From an uncultured Pseudomonadota bacterium (GTDB lineage: Bacteria > Pseudomonadota > Alphaproteobacteria > Rs-D84), in assembly GCA_902790415.1 (NCBI GenBank), contig CADARU010000014.1, forward strand, positions 1 through 33,991: a stretch of DNA of 33,991 nucleotides, read 5' to 3'. Numbering within the stretch: position 1 is the stretch's first letter; each line of letters begins with the position of its first letter. Shown here in pieces: positions 8,825 to 16,656 of the stretch. Under the pieces are notes generated by a model. The model was not told where the DNA came from. It saw only the letters and a program-made list of their open reading frames with translations, and did no database searches. The translations under genes were made by a program, and so were the position numbers.

Positions 8825-8857
8825 CCATATGTAATAAAATAAAAAACAGGAGAAAAC

Positions 8858-9697
8858 ATGAAAAAATTTATCGTCAGTTTAATTGCCATTACTGTTGCAT
8901 CTAACGCAATGGCGGCATGTTCTGGTAGTCAGGGTTCTTGCAAACCGAAAAAGGTTCGTATCATTCACATAACCTCGAATAACGCGGGCGAAATGTATGG
9001 CAGTAACACATATACAATTAATGAAGATGCCCAGACAGAACCGGTTTACACAACAACCACAGAATCCGAAACCAAGTATGTACGCACCGATAATTCCAGT
9101 TTCTATGTTGGCGCACACTTGGATTTGAATTTGTTAAATTTCAAAACAAAATATCATGCAACCCCGACGGGCGCGATTGCAGATCCAAATGCCGATCATG
9201 ACGATTATCGTTTTGAACCAGTATTTGGCGGCAATGTATTTTTCGGACGTAATTTTAGCAAATCTTGGCGTGGCGATTTAGAATTAGGTTATATAACAAA
9301 ATTTACCGATTCTGATGATGGTATCACATTAGGATTGTCCGCACCATATTTATTGGGAAATGTTTATTATACATTTGATGGTGGTGTATATTTGGGTGCC
9401 GGTGTTGGTATTGCAATGCCACGCGTTAGTGTAGATTGGACATACTTTACCGCGGATGATTCATCCGAAACAAAATTATCCTTTATGGGTGCCGGTATGT
9501 TAGGATACAACTATCGCTTGTCTGATAATGTTGTTTTAGATTTGCGTTATCGTTTGGCGGCATTTGACGGACCAAGCATTACACGTGATGTAGAAGGTCA
9601 TACCCCAGTTGGTTTGGAACCATTGAAAAAATTGGAAACAGATGTCAAAACCGTATGGGATAATTCGTTTTCTATCGGTATTAGATACGAATTCTAA
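8858..9697 (+). CDS. Outer-membrane beta-barrel protein
   Basis: The 279-residue protein begins with a signal peptide of about 19 residues (MKKFIVSLIAITVASNAMA|A). A short Cys-containing linker and a Thr-rich segment follow. From about residue 75 onward there are alternating hydrophobic strands with Gly and aromatic residues (SSFYVGAHLDLNLLNF, GGVYLGAGVGIAMP, VVLDLRYRLAAF). It ends FSIGIRYEF, with the terminal Phe that the BAM machinery recognises. This is a small OmpA/OmpW-like eight- to ten-stranded barrel, and the exact family is not certain. Its size and structure suggest a surface antigen or small porin. It is followed 39 bp later by another exported protein on the same strand. Confidence 0.8.
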   Translation: MKKFIVSLIAITVASNAMAACSGSQGSCKPKKVRIIHITSNNAGEMYGSNTYTINEDAQTEPVYTTTTESETKYVRTDNSSFYVGAHLDLNLLNFKTKYHATPTGAIADPNADHDDYRFEPVFGGNVFFGRNFSKSWRGDLELGYITKFTDSDDGITLGLSAPYLLGNVYYTFDGGVYLGAGVGIAMPRVSVDWTYFTADDSSETKLSFMGAGMLGYNYRLSDNVVLDLRYRLAAFDGPSITRDVEGHTPVGLEPLKKLETDVKTVWDNSFSIGIRYEF

Positions 9698-9736
9698 TAT
9701 TTCATAACAGGCCACAACAAACAGAGGGAGAGCAGA

Positions 9737-10981
9737 ATGAAAAAAATATCGATTTTATCCATATCGGTGATATTGGGTATGGCGGTGTATGGTGAATCAA
9801 TAGCATCGTCATTGGTTACATCGGCAAATTCCGCAAATACCGGGGCAATATCGCGTGCATCTTCCCTGCGTTTGAATAGTTTAAGCCGTTCGGCCAGTTT
9901 GGGTCCCAAGACCAAAGCAACAAAATCAGTTAGCACAAAGACCACCGCGGTCAAACAAGATGCCGCAACGCAAACACGTTCATCTTCGACACCGCGCAGT
10001 TCGATTGGACGTTATATTGGTGCCGCCCAAGAACAATCGGTCAGTATGGCCGCATTACCTAACCCATTGTTTGAACGCATTGAAGGCATTGAAAACAATG
10101 TTCAAAATTTGGAAGGCGAAGTTCAAAATTTGAATCAAACAAAACAAGACAAGGTCACAGATGCCCAACCGGGCAACATTGCAATTTGGGATGATGCCGG
10201 TCAAACCAGTGATTCCGGTAAATCCGTCACCGAAGATGCGGTTAGCGATGCCAGCACACATGACACAATTCCAACATCCCAGGCGGTTTATGATTATGTC
10301 AATGCGCAAAACTATGTTGATTCCGACACATTAACCCAAACATTAACGGATTATGTAACAACCGATGCTATTACTGATGCGGTCAACAGTGCCGCACAAA
10401 CAGTTGTTGATGGATTGGCACCGGTCGCAATAAGTGGTGCGTATTCTGATTTAACTGGTACTCCGACATTGGCACCGGTTGCAACAAGTGGCGCGTATTC
10501 TGATTTAACTGGTACTCCGACATTAGCACCTGTTGCTACAAGCGGTTCGTATAACGATTTAACAGATCGTCCGGAATTAGCCGACGTTGCAATAAGTGGT
10601 GCGTATTCTGATTTAACTGGTACTCCGACATTGGCACCTGTTGCGACAAGTGGTTCGTATAATGATTTGATTAATGTTCCTCAAAATCTGGCGACAAATG
10701 ATCAAATAACAGAGATTATGCAAACAGCAAATTCAGCATTAAACACTGCAAATATTGCGAATACAGCGGCGACCGCGGCGACAACTGCGGCACAACTTGC
10801 CGCCGATACCGCGTCTACGGCACAAACCACCGCGCAAAACGCATTAAATGCACTTGATGACAAGCAAGACCGTGTCATTGGAACCAGTGCGGATTATGGT
10901 AAAATATTATTTATAAACAATGACGGAACAATTGGTATATCAGAAATAACAATTTCAGATTTATATAACGTCATACCATAA
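9737..10981 (+). CDS. Exported protein with phage-tail-like 18-residue repeats
   Basis: The 414-residue protein has an N-terminal signal peptide (MKKISILSISVILGMAVYG, cleavage near ESIAS). A basic Ser/Arg/Thr-rich region follows (ASSLVTS, RASSLRLN, SIGRYIGAA), then a short coiled coil (ENNVQNLEGEVQNLNQ). After it lie five tandem 18-residue repeats of the form LAPVATSGAYSDLTGTPT at residues 227-315. An Ala/Thr coiled coil (about 325-385) and a small C-terminal domain ending SDLYNVIP complete it. The repeat resembles those in phage tail-fibre proteins, but this is an exported bacterial protein. The N-terminal words recur in the protein at 11124-13232. It has Shine-Dalgarno AGGGAG, and a terminator follows. 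Fibrous surface display is inferred. Confidence 0.75.
   Translation: MKKISILSISVILGMAVYGESIASSLVTSANSANTGAISRASSLRLNSLSRSASLGPKTKATKSVSTKTTAVKQDAATQTRSSSTPRSSIGRYIGAAQEQSVSMAALPNPLFERIEGIENNVQNLEGEVQNLNQTKQDKVTDAQPGNIAIWDDAGQTSDSGKSVTEDAVSDASTHDTIPTSQAVYDYVNAQNYVDSDTLTQTLTDYVTTDAITDAVNSAAQTVVDGLAPVAISGAYSDLTGTPTLAPVATSGAYSDLTGTPTLAPVATSGSYNDLTDRPELADVAISGAYSDLTGTPTLAPVATSGSYNDLINVPQNLATNDQITEIMQTANSALNTANIANTAATAATTAAQLAADTASTAQTTAQNALNALDDKQDRVIGTSADYGKILFINNDGTIGISEITISDLYNVIP
10415..10681 (+). repeat. Five tandem 54-bp coding repeats
   Basis: Units start at 10415, 10469, 10523, 10577 and 10631. They encode LAPVA[IT]SG[AS]Y[SN]DLT variants. Units 1, 2 and 4 are nearly identical, units 3 and 5 carry SYNDL, and unit 5 is truncated to 51 bp. 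High nucleotide identity suggests recent expansion or gene conversion. Confidence 0.85.
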
Positions 10982-11006
10982 TAATTTAAATTTATAAAAC
11001 ATATTT

Positions 11007-11034
11007 CACCCCCGGCTTACAGCCGGGGTGTTTG
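11007..11034 (+). terminator. Terminator after the repeat protein gene
   Basis: CACCCCCGGCT pairs with AGCCGGGGTG around a short TAC loop with one bulged C, followed by TTTGTTT. It lies about 25 bp after the stop at 10981. Confidence 0.8.
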
Positions 11035-11076
11035 TTTAGTTATTTCTTCGGATTTACATTTACAAAGATAAAAAAT

Positions 11077-11101
11077 AACAGGCGACAAAACATCGCCTGT
11101 T
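11077..11101. terminator. Bidirectional terminator between convergent surface-protein genes
   Basis: AACAGGCGA pairs perfectly with TCGCCTGTT across CAAAACA. T runs follow on both strands. It mainly serves the minus-strand gene that stops at 11124. Confidence 0.8.
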
Positions 11102-11123
11102 GTTTTTCCTGTGCATACAAATA

Positions 11124-13232
11124 CTATTTTGCTAACACAGAATTATCGATAGCAACTTGCGTTGCGGTAATGTTTCCATCTGTCCCAACAGTCAACTTGC
11201 CCGCTACCTTGGTTGCAATTAAATCACTTATTGCACTGTTGTCATCATTTATAATTGCCACCAAATTACTGGATAAATTATCATTTTTAACAATACTCGT
11301 GTTATTATTAACCGCCGCATTAAATTCGGTAGAAAAGTCCTGTTTTTCCAAATATTTTTCTTGCAAAGTAGCGGTTGTCGCGTAATTTTGCAATTCCGCC
11401 TTGGTTGCGGCAGCGGCCAAATTTGTTTGCACATTCTTGAACGCAGTATCAGCGGCCAGTTTTTCAGCAAAATCCGCAGAATTCATTTTCTGGGCAATTT
11501 GATTTGTATTCGCGGTAATCAAATTCTTCAAATTATTTTTATCGGTGGCCGCGTCTTCTTTTGTCATATATGTCGCGGCGATACTTGCCGGAATCGCATC
11601 AACATTGGCCGTCAACGTTACATACGCATCTGTTTCTTTCAACTTATTATTCAACGCATCGTTACGAACATAATTCGCAGCAACCGCATTTGTATAATTT
11701 CCAAACACGTCATTTGAAACTTTGTTTGCCAATGCCGCATCAAACTGGTTCAATTTAACGGTGCCTGCATCCAAAGTATTGAAATATGTTTTCAAGTTTT
11801 CTACACGCGCATCCAAACGTGCGGCCTGGTTCGCAATCTCCGATGCATTTTGTTGTTGGGCCGTATCCAGGTCATCAAACCGACCCATAAATATCGAATT
11901 TTGCGCCTCCAGGTCACTAATACGCCCCGCCAAACCACTATTTGTATTGCTATTTGAGGAACCCATTTCTTCCATTTCGGCCTGTGTTGCTTGCAACGCC
12001 GAATTCAATTCCCCAATATGATGCGCCCAGCCATTTTCATTGTTTGGATCGGCCGCGTCATTAAACTTACCATCAATATATGCTTTTACTGTTGCATCTT
12101 GGATAGGTCCAACAACACTGTCGCTAACCCATCCTCTGGTGCTATTATCTTTAGCATCCACATATTCTTTTACAGTGGGTGCACTATCCCTACCTATCGT
12201 TCTGCCTGTTACATCATCCAATCCGATTCTGTTGTTTACAAATGTTTTTGTTGCCATATCATTTGTTTTGGTATCTGTATATGCATTTGCACCAGTTTTC
12301 GCCGCATCTGCGTATTCTTTGGCCGAAGCATAAGAACCGATATTACCAATTTTGGAATCTGTATAAGTGTTTGCACCTGCTTTGGCCGCATCAGTATAAC
12401 GCATAGCCGCATCTTTTGCATCTGCAACATTTTGTAACGTTGCCATATTGGCAATTGCACCAGAATCTATTTTTGTCGCCAAGGTGTTTTGCATATTTTC
12501 AATCGTTGATAACGCACCCGTTACCCGATTTTGTAAATCGGATATATCCGAGGACGTTAACCCAGACAATTGTTCTGTTTTACCTTTTACATTTTCTATT
12601 TCTTGGTTTAATGTACCAACCTGTTGATTAAACTCAGACATTTGCACAGAATTCGCAGCAAGTGTTGTTAACCGTTGTTCCAATGTTCCAAGGTTTCCTT
12701 GCAAAGTTGTAATACTCTCTGTTAATGTTGATACATCTGCATCACTGGTTGCCTGTAACGTGGCAATATTTGACTCGATTGTATTCAAATTAACTTTTAT
12801 ATCATTTATTGTACGCTTGGCCTCTATAACACTGTCCGCCGCCAAGGCCGCCGCATCATACGCGGTATCTATGCGTACACTTAATGCATCCATTTGCGAT
12901 TGAATTGCCGCGTTTGTTAACGCCCCAGAATTTGTTCCAGATGTCCCGGCATTTGTCCCACCCGTTGTGCCAGAATTTGTTCCGGAACCACTACTGGTTT
13001 TAATTGCACCAATTGTTTTGATTGAACCGATACGGCCTATTTCATTATTCCTGGCCGCAGATTTAACAACCGAATTATCTGATGCAACCTTGTTATTTAC
13101 ACGCAATGACCCCGCACGATGCGCCGCCACAGATTGTGTGGACTTGGAATCACCACTGGACACCAAAGTAGATGCCGCCATCGCACTTGTTGCAACAGAT
13201 ATCGCAATAATACTGACCAAGAATTTTTTCAT
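11124..13232 (-). CDS. Long exported coiled-coil surface protein
   Basis: Started at ATG 13232, which follows AAGGAGAT, the protein is 702 residues with a signal peptide MKKFLVSIIAISVATSAMAA. The mature N-terminus carries ASTLVSS, HRAGSLRVN and IGRIGSIKTIGA, words shared with the protein at 9737-10981. A Gly/Thr/Ser linker follows. Then comes a very long Ala/Thr/Asn-rich coiled coil with heptad-like stretches (ATLQATSDADVSTLTES, LEQRLTTLAANS). It includes imperfect repeats of about 20 residues built on AKxGANxYTDxK (DAAKAGANTYTDSK, DAAKTGANAYTDTK). No C-terminal barrel anchor is visible, so it is not a complete trimeric autotransporter. It is probably secreted or attached by another partner. 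The frame extends 24 codons upstream without ribosome-binding support. No function is assigned. Confidence 0.75.
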   Translation of the reverse strand: MKKFLVSIIAISVATSAMAASTLVSSGDSKSTQSVAAHRAGSLRVNNKVASDNSVVKSAARNNEIGRIGSIKTIGAIKTSSGSGTNSGTTGGTNAGTSGTNSGALTNAAIQSQMDALSVRIDTAYDAAALAADSVIEAKRTINDIKVNLNTIESNIATLQATSDADVSTLTESITTLQGNLGTLEQRLTTLAANSVQMSEFNQQVGTLNQEIENVKGKTEQLSGLTSSDISDLQNRVTGALSTIENMQNTLATKIDSGAIANMATLQNVADAKDAAMRYTDAAKAGANTYTDSKIGNIGSYASAKEYADAAKTGANAYTDTKTNDMATKTFVNNRIGLDDVTGRTIGRDSAPTVKEYVDAKDNSTRGWVSDSVVGPIQDATVKAYIDGKFNDAADPNNENGWAHHIGELNSALQATQAEMEEMGSSNSNTNSGLAGRISDLEAQNSIFMGRFDDLDTAQQQNASEIANQAARLDARVENLKTYFNTLDAGTVKLNQFDAALANKVSNDVFGNYTNAVAANYVRNDALNNKLKETDAYVTLTANVDAIPASIAATYMTKEDAATDKNNLKNLITANTNQIAQKMNSADFAEKLAADTAFKNVQTNLAAAATKAELQNYATTATLQEKYLEKQDFSTEFNAAVNNNTSIVKNDNLSSNLVAIINDDNSAISDLIATKVAGKLTVGTDGNITATQVAIDNSVLAK

Positions 13233-13333
13233 TAAGAATCTCCTTTTCCTACTATAGTACATAATATCATATTTTATGGTTTTATCACAAGCAAATAAAT
13301 GCAAAAAACAGAAATTATAAAATTATCTTAGTC

Positions 13334-13362
13334 TTGACCCAAAAAGTTTTTTTTACTAACAT
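13334..13362 (+). promoter_or_regulatory. Promoter of ftsE, predicted to give a leaderless transcript
   Basis: TTGACC at 13334-13339 and TAACAT at 13357-13362 are 17 bp apart. The ftsE ATG at 13370 begins only 7 bases after the -10 box, where transcription itself is expected to start. No Shine-Dalgarno precedes the ATG. Confidence 0.5.
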
Positions 13363-13369
13363 ATTCGAC

Positions 13370-14152
13370 ATGGAAGACAATACAGTTATTTCTTTTGCAA
13401 ACGTTGGTGCGCGATATGACGGTGGCCACGATATTTTGACCGATGTTTCTTTTAATATCGGCGCGGGTTCTTTTTATTTTTTATCTGGGGCATCGGGGGC
13501 CGGGAAAACGACATTACTGCGATTAATATACCAACTGCACAAACCATGTCGCGGAATGATAAAGTTGTTTGGTCGATCAACAAACGATTTATCACGCGAT
13601 GAAATTTCTGGTATGCGCCACAAAATGGCGATTGTTTTTCAAGAATACTCTTTGTTGTCGCACATGTCGGTGTTTGACAATATCGCATTACCACTGCGCG
13701 TGCGCGGCATAGATGAAGCAAAAATTAAAAAATTAGTATCAAAAACATTGGAATGGGTTGGGTTGGCAAAATATGCAAATGCAAACCCCAAGACACTTAG
13801 TGGCGGTCAACAACAACGCGTTTCGGTTGCACGCGCAATTATTGTACAGCCCGCTATTTTATTGGCAGACGAACCAACCGGGAACCTGGATGACGAAAAC
13901 GCATCGCGATTGATGGAATTGTTTATTCAAATGAATAAAATGTTTGGAACAACAATCATTTTGGCGACCCATAACACAAAATTGATTGATACATATAAAT
14001 TCCCGGTTATACATGTTGAAAATCATAAACTAACATTTTCTGGTGGCAAAAAACCGGCACCTCAGAAATCGACCACCGACACACCAACCACCGGCGACAA
14101 AAGTTTTTTATCAAAGTTATCTAAACAATTTGAAGATATTGGAAACGCATAA
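13370..14152 (+). CDS. ftsE: Cell-division ABC transporter ATP-binding protein
   Basis: FtsE is the cytosolic ATPase partner of FtsX. The complex controls periplasmic murein hydrolases at the septum. The 260-residue protein has Walker A GASGAGKTT, the Q loop in IVFQEYSLL, the signature LSGGQQQRVSVARAI, Walker B ILLADEPTGNLD and the H loop ATHN. It carries a longer polar C-terminal tail than usual (about 40 residues, Pro/Thr/Lys-rich). The TTG at 13334 in the same frame is not used here because it coincides with the -35 box. ATG 13370 gives the family N-terminus (VISFANVGARYDGG). It is first in an ftsE-ftsX-YdcF-plsC run. Confidence 0.92.
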   Translation: MEDNTVISFANVGARYDGGHDILTDVSFNIGAGSFYFLSGASGAGKTTLLRLIYQLHKPCRGMIKLFGRSTNDLSRDEISGMRHKMAIVFQEYSLLSHMSVFDNIALPLRVRGIDEAKIKKLVSKTLEWVGLAKYANANPKTLSGGQQQRVSVARAIIVQPAILLADEPTGNLDDENASRLMELFIQMNKMFGTTIILATHNTKLIDTYKFPVIHVENHKLTFSGGKKPAPQKSTTDTPTTGDKSFLSKLSKQFEDIGNA

Positions 14153-14155
14153 AAA

Positions 14156-14995
14156 ATGAAAAAACCTGTTGTATTTTCGCTGTTTCGTGAACAATCCGTT
14201 TTTATGACGGTCATCGTTGGCATAATGACATTTTTGGCGGTACTGGCACTGGGGGTATCCTTATCTATTGGTACGGCGGTTAATCGTTGGAATCGTCAGT
14301 GGGATTCGTTCGTTACATTACAAGTTACCAACACAGACAAAGTTGCAACCGTAAAGAAAATTATAGAATCTAGTAAAACACAAATTGCCTATGTACATGA
14401 ATTAAGCACCGAAGAAATGGAAAAACTAATGCGCCCATGGATTTCTGGGGGCAACGATGTTTTACAAAAATATATGCCAAAAATGTTTGAAATTAAATTC
14501 AAAACAAAATCTAATATTGTGCCATTTATCGAAAAAATCGGTTCTAATGCACGTGTCTTGACCCATGTTCAGGCATTAAATCCATCTATATCCGCCGGTT
14601 GGAAAACGGTTGCAATATCAACCTTGGTATTAATATTAATATTGGGGGCGATTGGAATTTGCGTTTCGTTCATTGCGCGTAATATCGCGGTACTGCATAA
14701 ACGCGAACTGGAAATACTAAACCAGGTTGGTGCCACCGATAATTTCGTTGCACACCAGATGCAAATAATTGTTACAAAAATTTGCTTGGTGGCATGTGGC
14801 ATCGGATTTATTGTGGCATTACCAATTTTATTGGCGATATTTGCGACCGCGCAATCCACACGTGTTGGACTAATGGCGATGATGGGCATGGGCACCGGCG
14901 GTTGGATTACAACAATGTTGTTACCTGTTGCAATTATAATTTTTGCAATATTCATAACAAAACACACCACATTAAAGATTTTAAAAAATAACTGA
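14156..14995 (+). CDS. ftsX: Cell-division protein FtsX (ABC transporter permease)
   Basis: This 279-residue membrane protein has four predicted membrane segments at about residues 18-40, 147-172, 200-225 and 245-270. A periplasmic loop of about 100 residues lies between the first two, as expected for FtsX. It couples ATP hydrolysis by FtsE to activation of envelope amidases or their regulators. The ATG at 14156 starts 4 bases after the ftsE stop. Its own TGA overlaps the next gene's ATG (TGATG). Sequence conservation outside the topology is moderate, so operon position adds much of the confidence. Confidence 0.88.
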   Translation: MKKPVVFSLFREQSVFMTVIVGIMTFLAVLALGVSLSIGTAVNRWNRQWDSFVTLQVTNTDKVATVKKIIESSKTQIAYVHELSTEEMEKLMRPWISGGNDVLQKYMPKMFEIKFKTKSNIVPFIEKIGSNARVLTHVQALNPSISAGWKTVAISTLVLILILGAIGICVSFIARNIAVLHKRELEILNQVGATDNFVAHQMQIIVTKICLVACGIGFIVALPILLAIFATAQSTRVGLMAMMGMGTGGWITTMLLPVAIIIFAIFITKHTTLKILKNN

Positions 14996-15507
14996 TGAAA
15001 TTTTTAAATCCATCTTTTCTGCTTGTTGGGTTGTTCGTCTTGGGTGGGATAGTTTTCAAACTGTCCAGTCCAAATCATTGTGCCGACATATTACAGAACG
15101 ACAGCATTTTTGTTCTAACCGGCGATGCCCGCAGAATACCTTTTGCAATCAAGCAAATGAAAAAATATCCGTATACAGATTTATACATTATCGGTGCCGG
15201 TGCGAACACAACCAATTTGGACACAGACCGCACCACCGTTGAAGCATTTTCTAAATCAACGTACCAAAATGCCCAGGCGATAAAACGCATCGTTCAAAAG
15301 GCCGGTTTGGACCGAATTGTTGTCGTTACAACCGAAGACCATATTCATCGGGCACAGTATCTGATACAATCGGAATTGCCCGACACAAAAATTGTAATGT
15401 GCCCGGCAACCCTGTCAGAAATGCGCGCCACCAGACGTTTGGAACGTTGGACAATAGAATACGTAAAATATATAGTAACAATGTTTGGAATCAAAGAAGG
15501 TAAATAA
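14995..15507 (+). CDS. YdcF/DUF218 family protein
   Basis: The 170-residue protein has an N-terminal membrane anchor (FLLVGLFVLGGIVFKL). A Rossmann-like DUF218 domain follows with FVLTGDARRI, LYIIGAGAN, NAQAIKRIV and VVVTTEDHIHRAQYL, matching the family's GG...R, T.EN and SxxHxxR positions in modified form. YdcF/SanA-type proteins act at the envelope but their biochemical activity is poorly defined. The ATG overlaps the ftsX stop by one base, which indicates translational coupling. The gene lies between ftsX and plsC, an arrangement also seen in other alphaproteobacteria. Confidence 0.8.
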   Translation: MKFLNPSFLLVGLFVLGGIVFKLSSPNHCADILQNDSIFVLTGDARRIPFAIKQMKKYPYTDLYIIGAGANTTNLDTDRTTVEAFSKSTYQNAQAIKRIVQKAGLDRIVVVTTEDHIHRAQYLIQSELPDTKIVMCPATLSEMRATRRLERWTIEYVKYIVTMFGIKEGK

Positions 15508-15508
15508 T

Positions 15509-16216
15509 ATGTTAAGAACCATTATATTTAAATTTGTTTTAGCAATATACTTTATATTGTGGGCACCGTTTTTATTGATTGGATTATTGTCCAAAAAACT
15601 ATGCACTTTTTTGGTATTAACCGATGCACGTGGTGTATTGGTGTTGGTCCGTTTAATTTGTGGGATAAAATACAAAATTCATTATCCTCCGACCGAAGAA
15701 GACGGTGTTCCTGCGACACCAAACGACAATGTGCGCCTGGATGGCAAGGCCATTGTTGCCGCCAAACACATGTCTATATTAGAGGTCGCGATTTTATCCA
15801 GCAATATCAATAAACCATTTTTTATTGTTAAACGCGAATTGTTATGGATTCCCATTTATGGTTGGGCATTTTGGCGCATGGGATTACAACCTGTAAACAG
15901 GGCGCGCGGCGCAACAAATATGAATAAATTAACAAATGCGGTCGCAAAAAAAATATTAAATGGCCAAACACTTATTATCTTTCCCGAAGGTACACGTGTA
16001 AAACCCGGCAAAAGAATTCCTTTAAAACGTGGTTTGTTATTTTTGGCACACCAATTAAAATTGCCTATTATCCCGGTTGGCACAGATACAGGCCTGTATT
16101 GGCCCAAACATGGCCGTATGAATCCGGGAACGGCAAACGTATATTTTGAACCACTGTTGCCATCAACCGCAACATTGGAAGAAATTGGTTCGGCAATAAA
16201 TCGACACAGTGCATAA
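15509..16216 (+). CDS. plsC: 1-acyl-sn-glycerol-3-phosphate acyltransferase
   Basis: PlsC acylates lysophosphatidic acid to phosphatidic acid at the inner membrane. The 235-residue protein has an N-terminal membrane segment and motif I AAKHMSILEVAIL. Its catalytic pair is HX4E, as is common in alphaproteobacteria, rather than HX4D. Motif II is VNRARGATNMNKL, motif III FPEGTRVKPG and motif IV PIIPVGTDTG. ATG 15509 is chosen because GAAGG lies 8 bases upstream. It starts directly after the stop of the YdcF gene (15507) and ends the operon before a terminator. Confidence 0.93.
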   Translation: MLRTIIFKFVLAIYFILWAPFLLIGLLSKKLCTFLVLTDARGVLVLVRLICGIKYKIHYPPTEEDGVPATPNDNVRLDGKAIVAAKHMSILEVAILSSNINKPFFIVKRELLWIPIYGWAFWRMGLQPVNRARGATNMNKLTNAVAKKILNGQTLIIFPEGTRVKPGKRIPLKRGLLFLAHQLKLPIIPVGTDTGLYWPKHGRMNPGTANVYFEPLLPSTATLEEIGSAINRHSA

Positions 16217-16222
16217 AATTAA

Positions 16223-16245
16223 AAATCCGCATTGAACGCGGATTT
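16223..16245. terminator. Bidirectional terminator between plsC and the nuclease gene
   Basis: AAATCCGC pairs with GCGGATTT around ATTGAAC, with T runs on both sides. Its right edge touches the stop codon of the minus-strand nuclease gene (16246-16248). Confidence 0.8.
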
Positions 16246-16656
16246 TTATTTACACCATGGATTACGATGCCCACCAGAATACGGGCGACCTAATTTTTCA
16301 TGTATCAAAATATCGCCAACATCGCGACCTGTCGCATCGGCAACGTTCGCATCTATGCGCCCCAGATATTTATCATCTTTGACATTAGACAATTCAACAA
16401 CCGTTCCAACCGGAATTAGTTGTTCCAATCTGTTTTTTGCACGCAGGGCCATCGAACGTTCATATTCACAATCACCATGAATTTCGGGTGTATCAACATT
16501 ACGAATACGCACCCGAACTGAAACATCTATGTCCTGGGCCAAATTCACCACACATGCAAACGTATCACCATCTATGATATAGCCGACACGCCCCGGCACC
16601 GCCAGCGCAGTTGATGCGCCAATCAAAGACATAAAAGCAAATATAAGTTTATTCAT
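16246..16656 (-). CDS. Exported thermonuclease-like (SNase) protein
   Basis: The 136-residue protein has a signal peptide (MNKLIFAFMSLIGASTALA). A staphylococcal-nuclease OB-fold domain follows. The calcium/catalytic segment DGDTF is at 29-33, VRVRIRNVDTPEIHG at 48-61 (carrying an Arg and the acid pair) and DDKYLGRI at 94-101 (with the second catalytic Arg). It should cut nucleic acids in the periplasm or outside. ATG 16656 overlaps the tolB stop (TAATG), so it is translationally coupled to tolB. Linkage to tolB is by position only. Confidence 0.82.
   Translation of the reverse strand: MNKLIFAFMSLIGASTALAVPGRVGYIIDGDTFACVVNLAQDIDVSVRVRIRNVDTPEIHGDCEYERSMALRAKNRLEQLIPVGTVVELSNVKDDKYLGRIDANVADATGRDVGDILIHEKLGRPYSGGHRNPWCK

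Noticed and set aside
11124-13232. Trimeric autotransporter adhesin.
   Set aside because: The coiled-coil stalk fits, but there is no C-terminal membrane anchor domain and no terminal aromatic strand.
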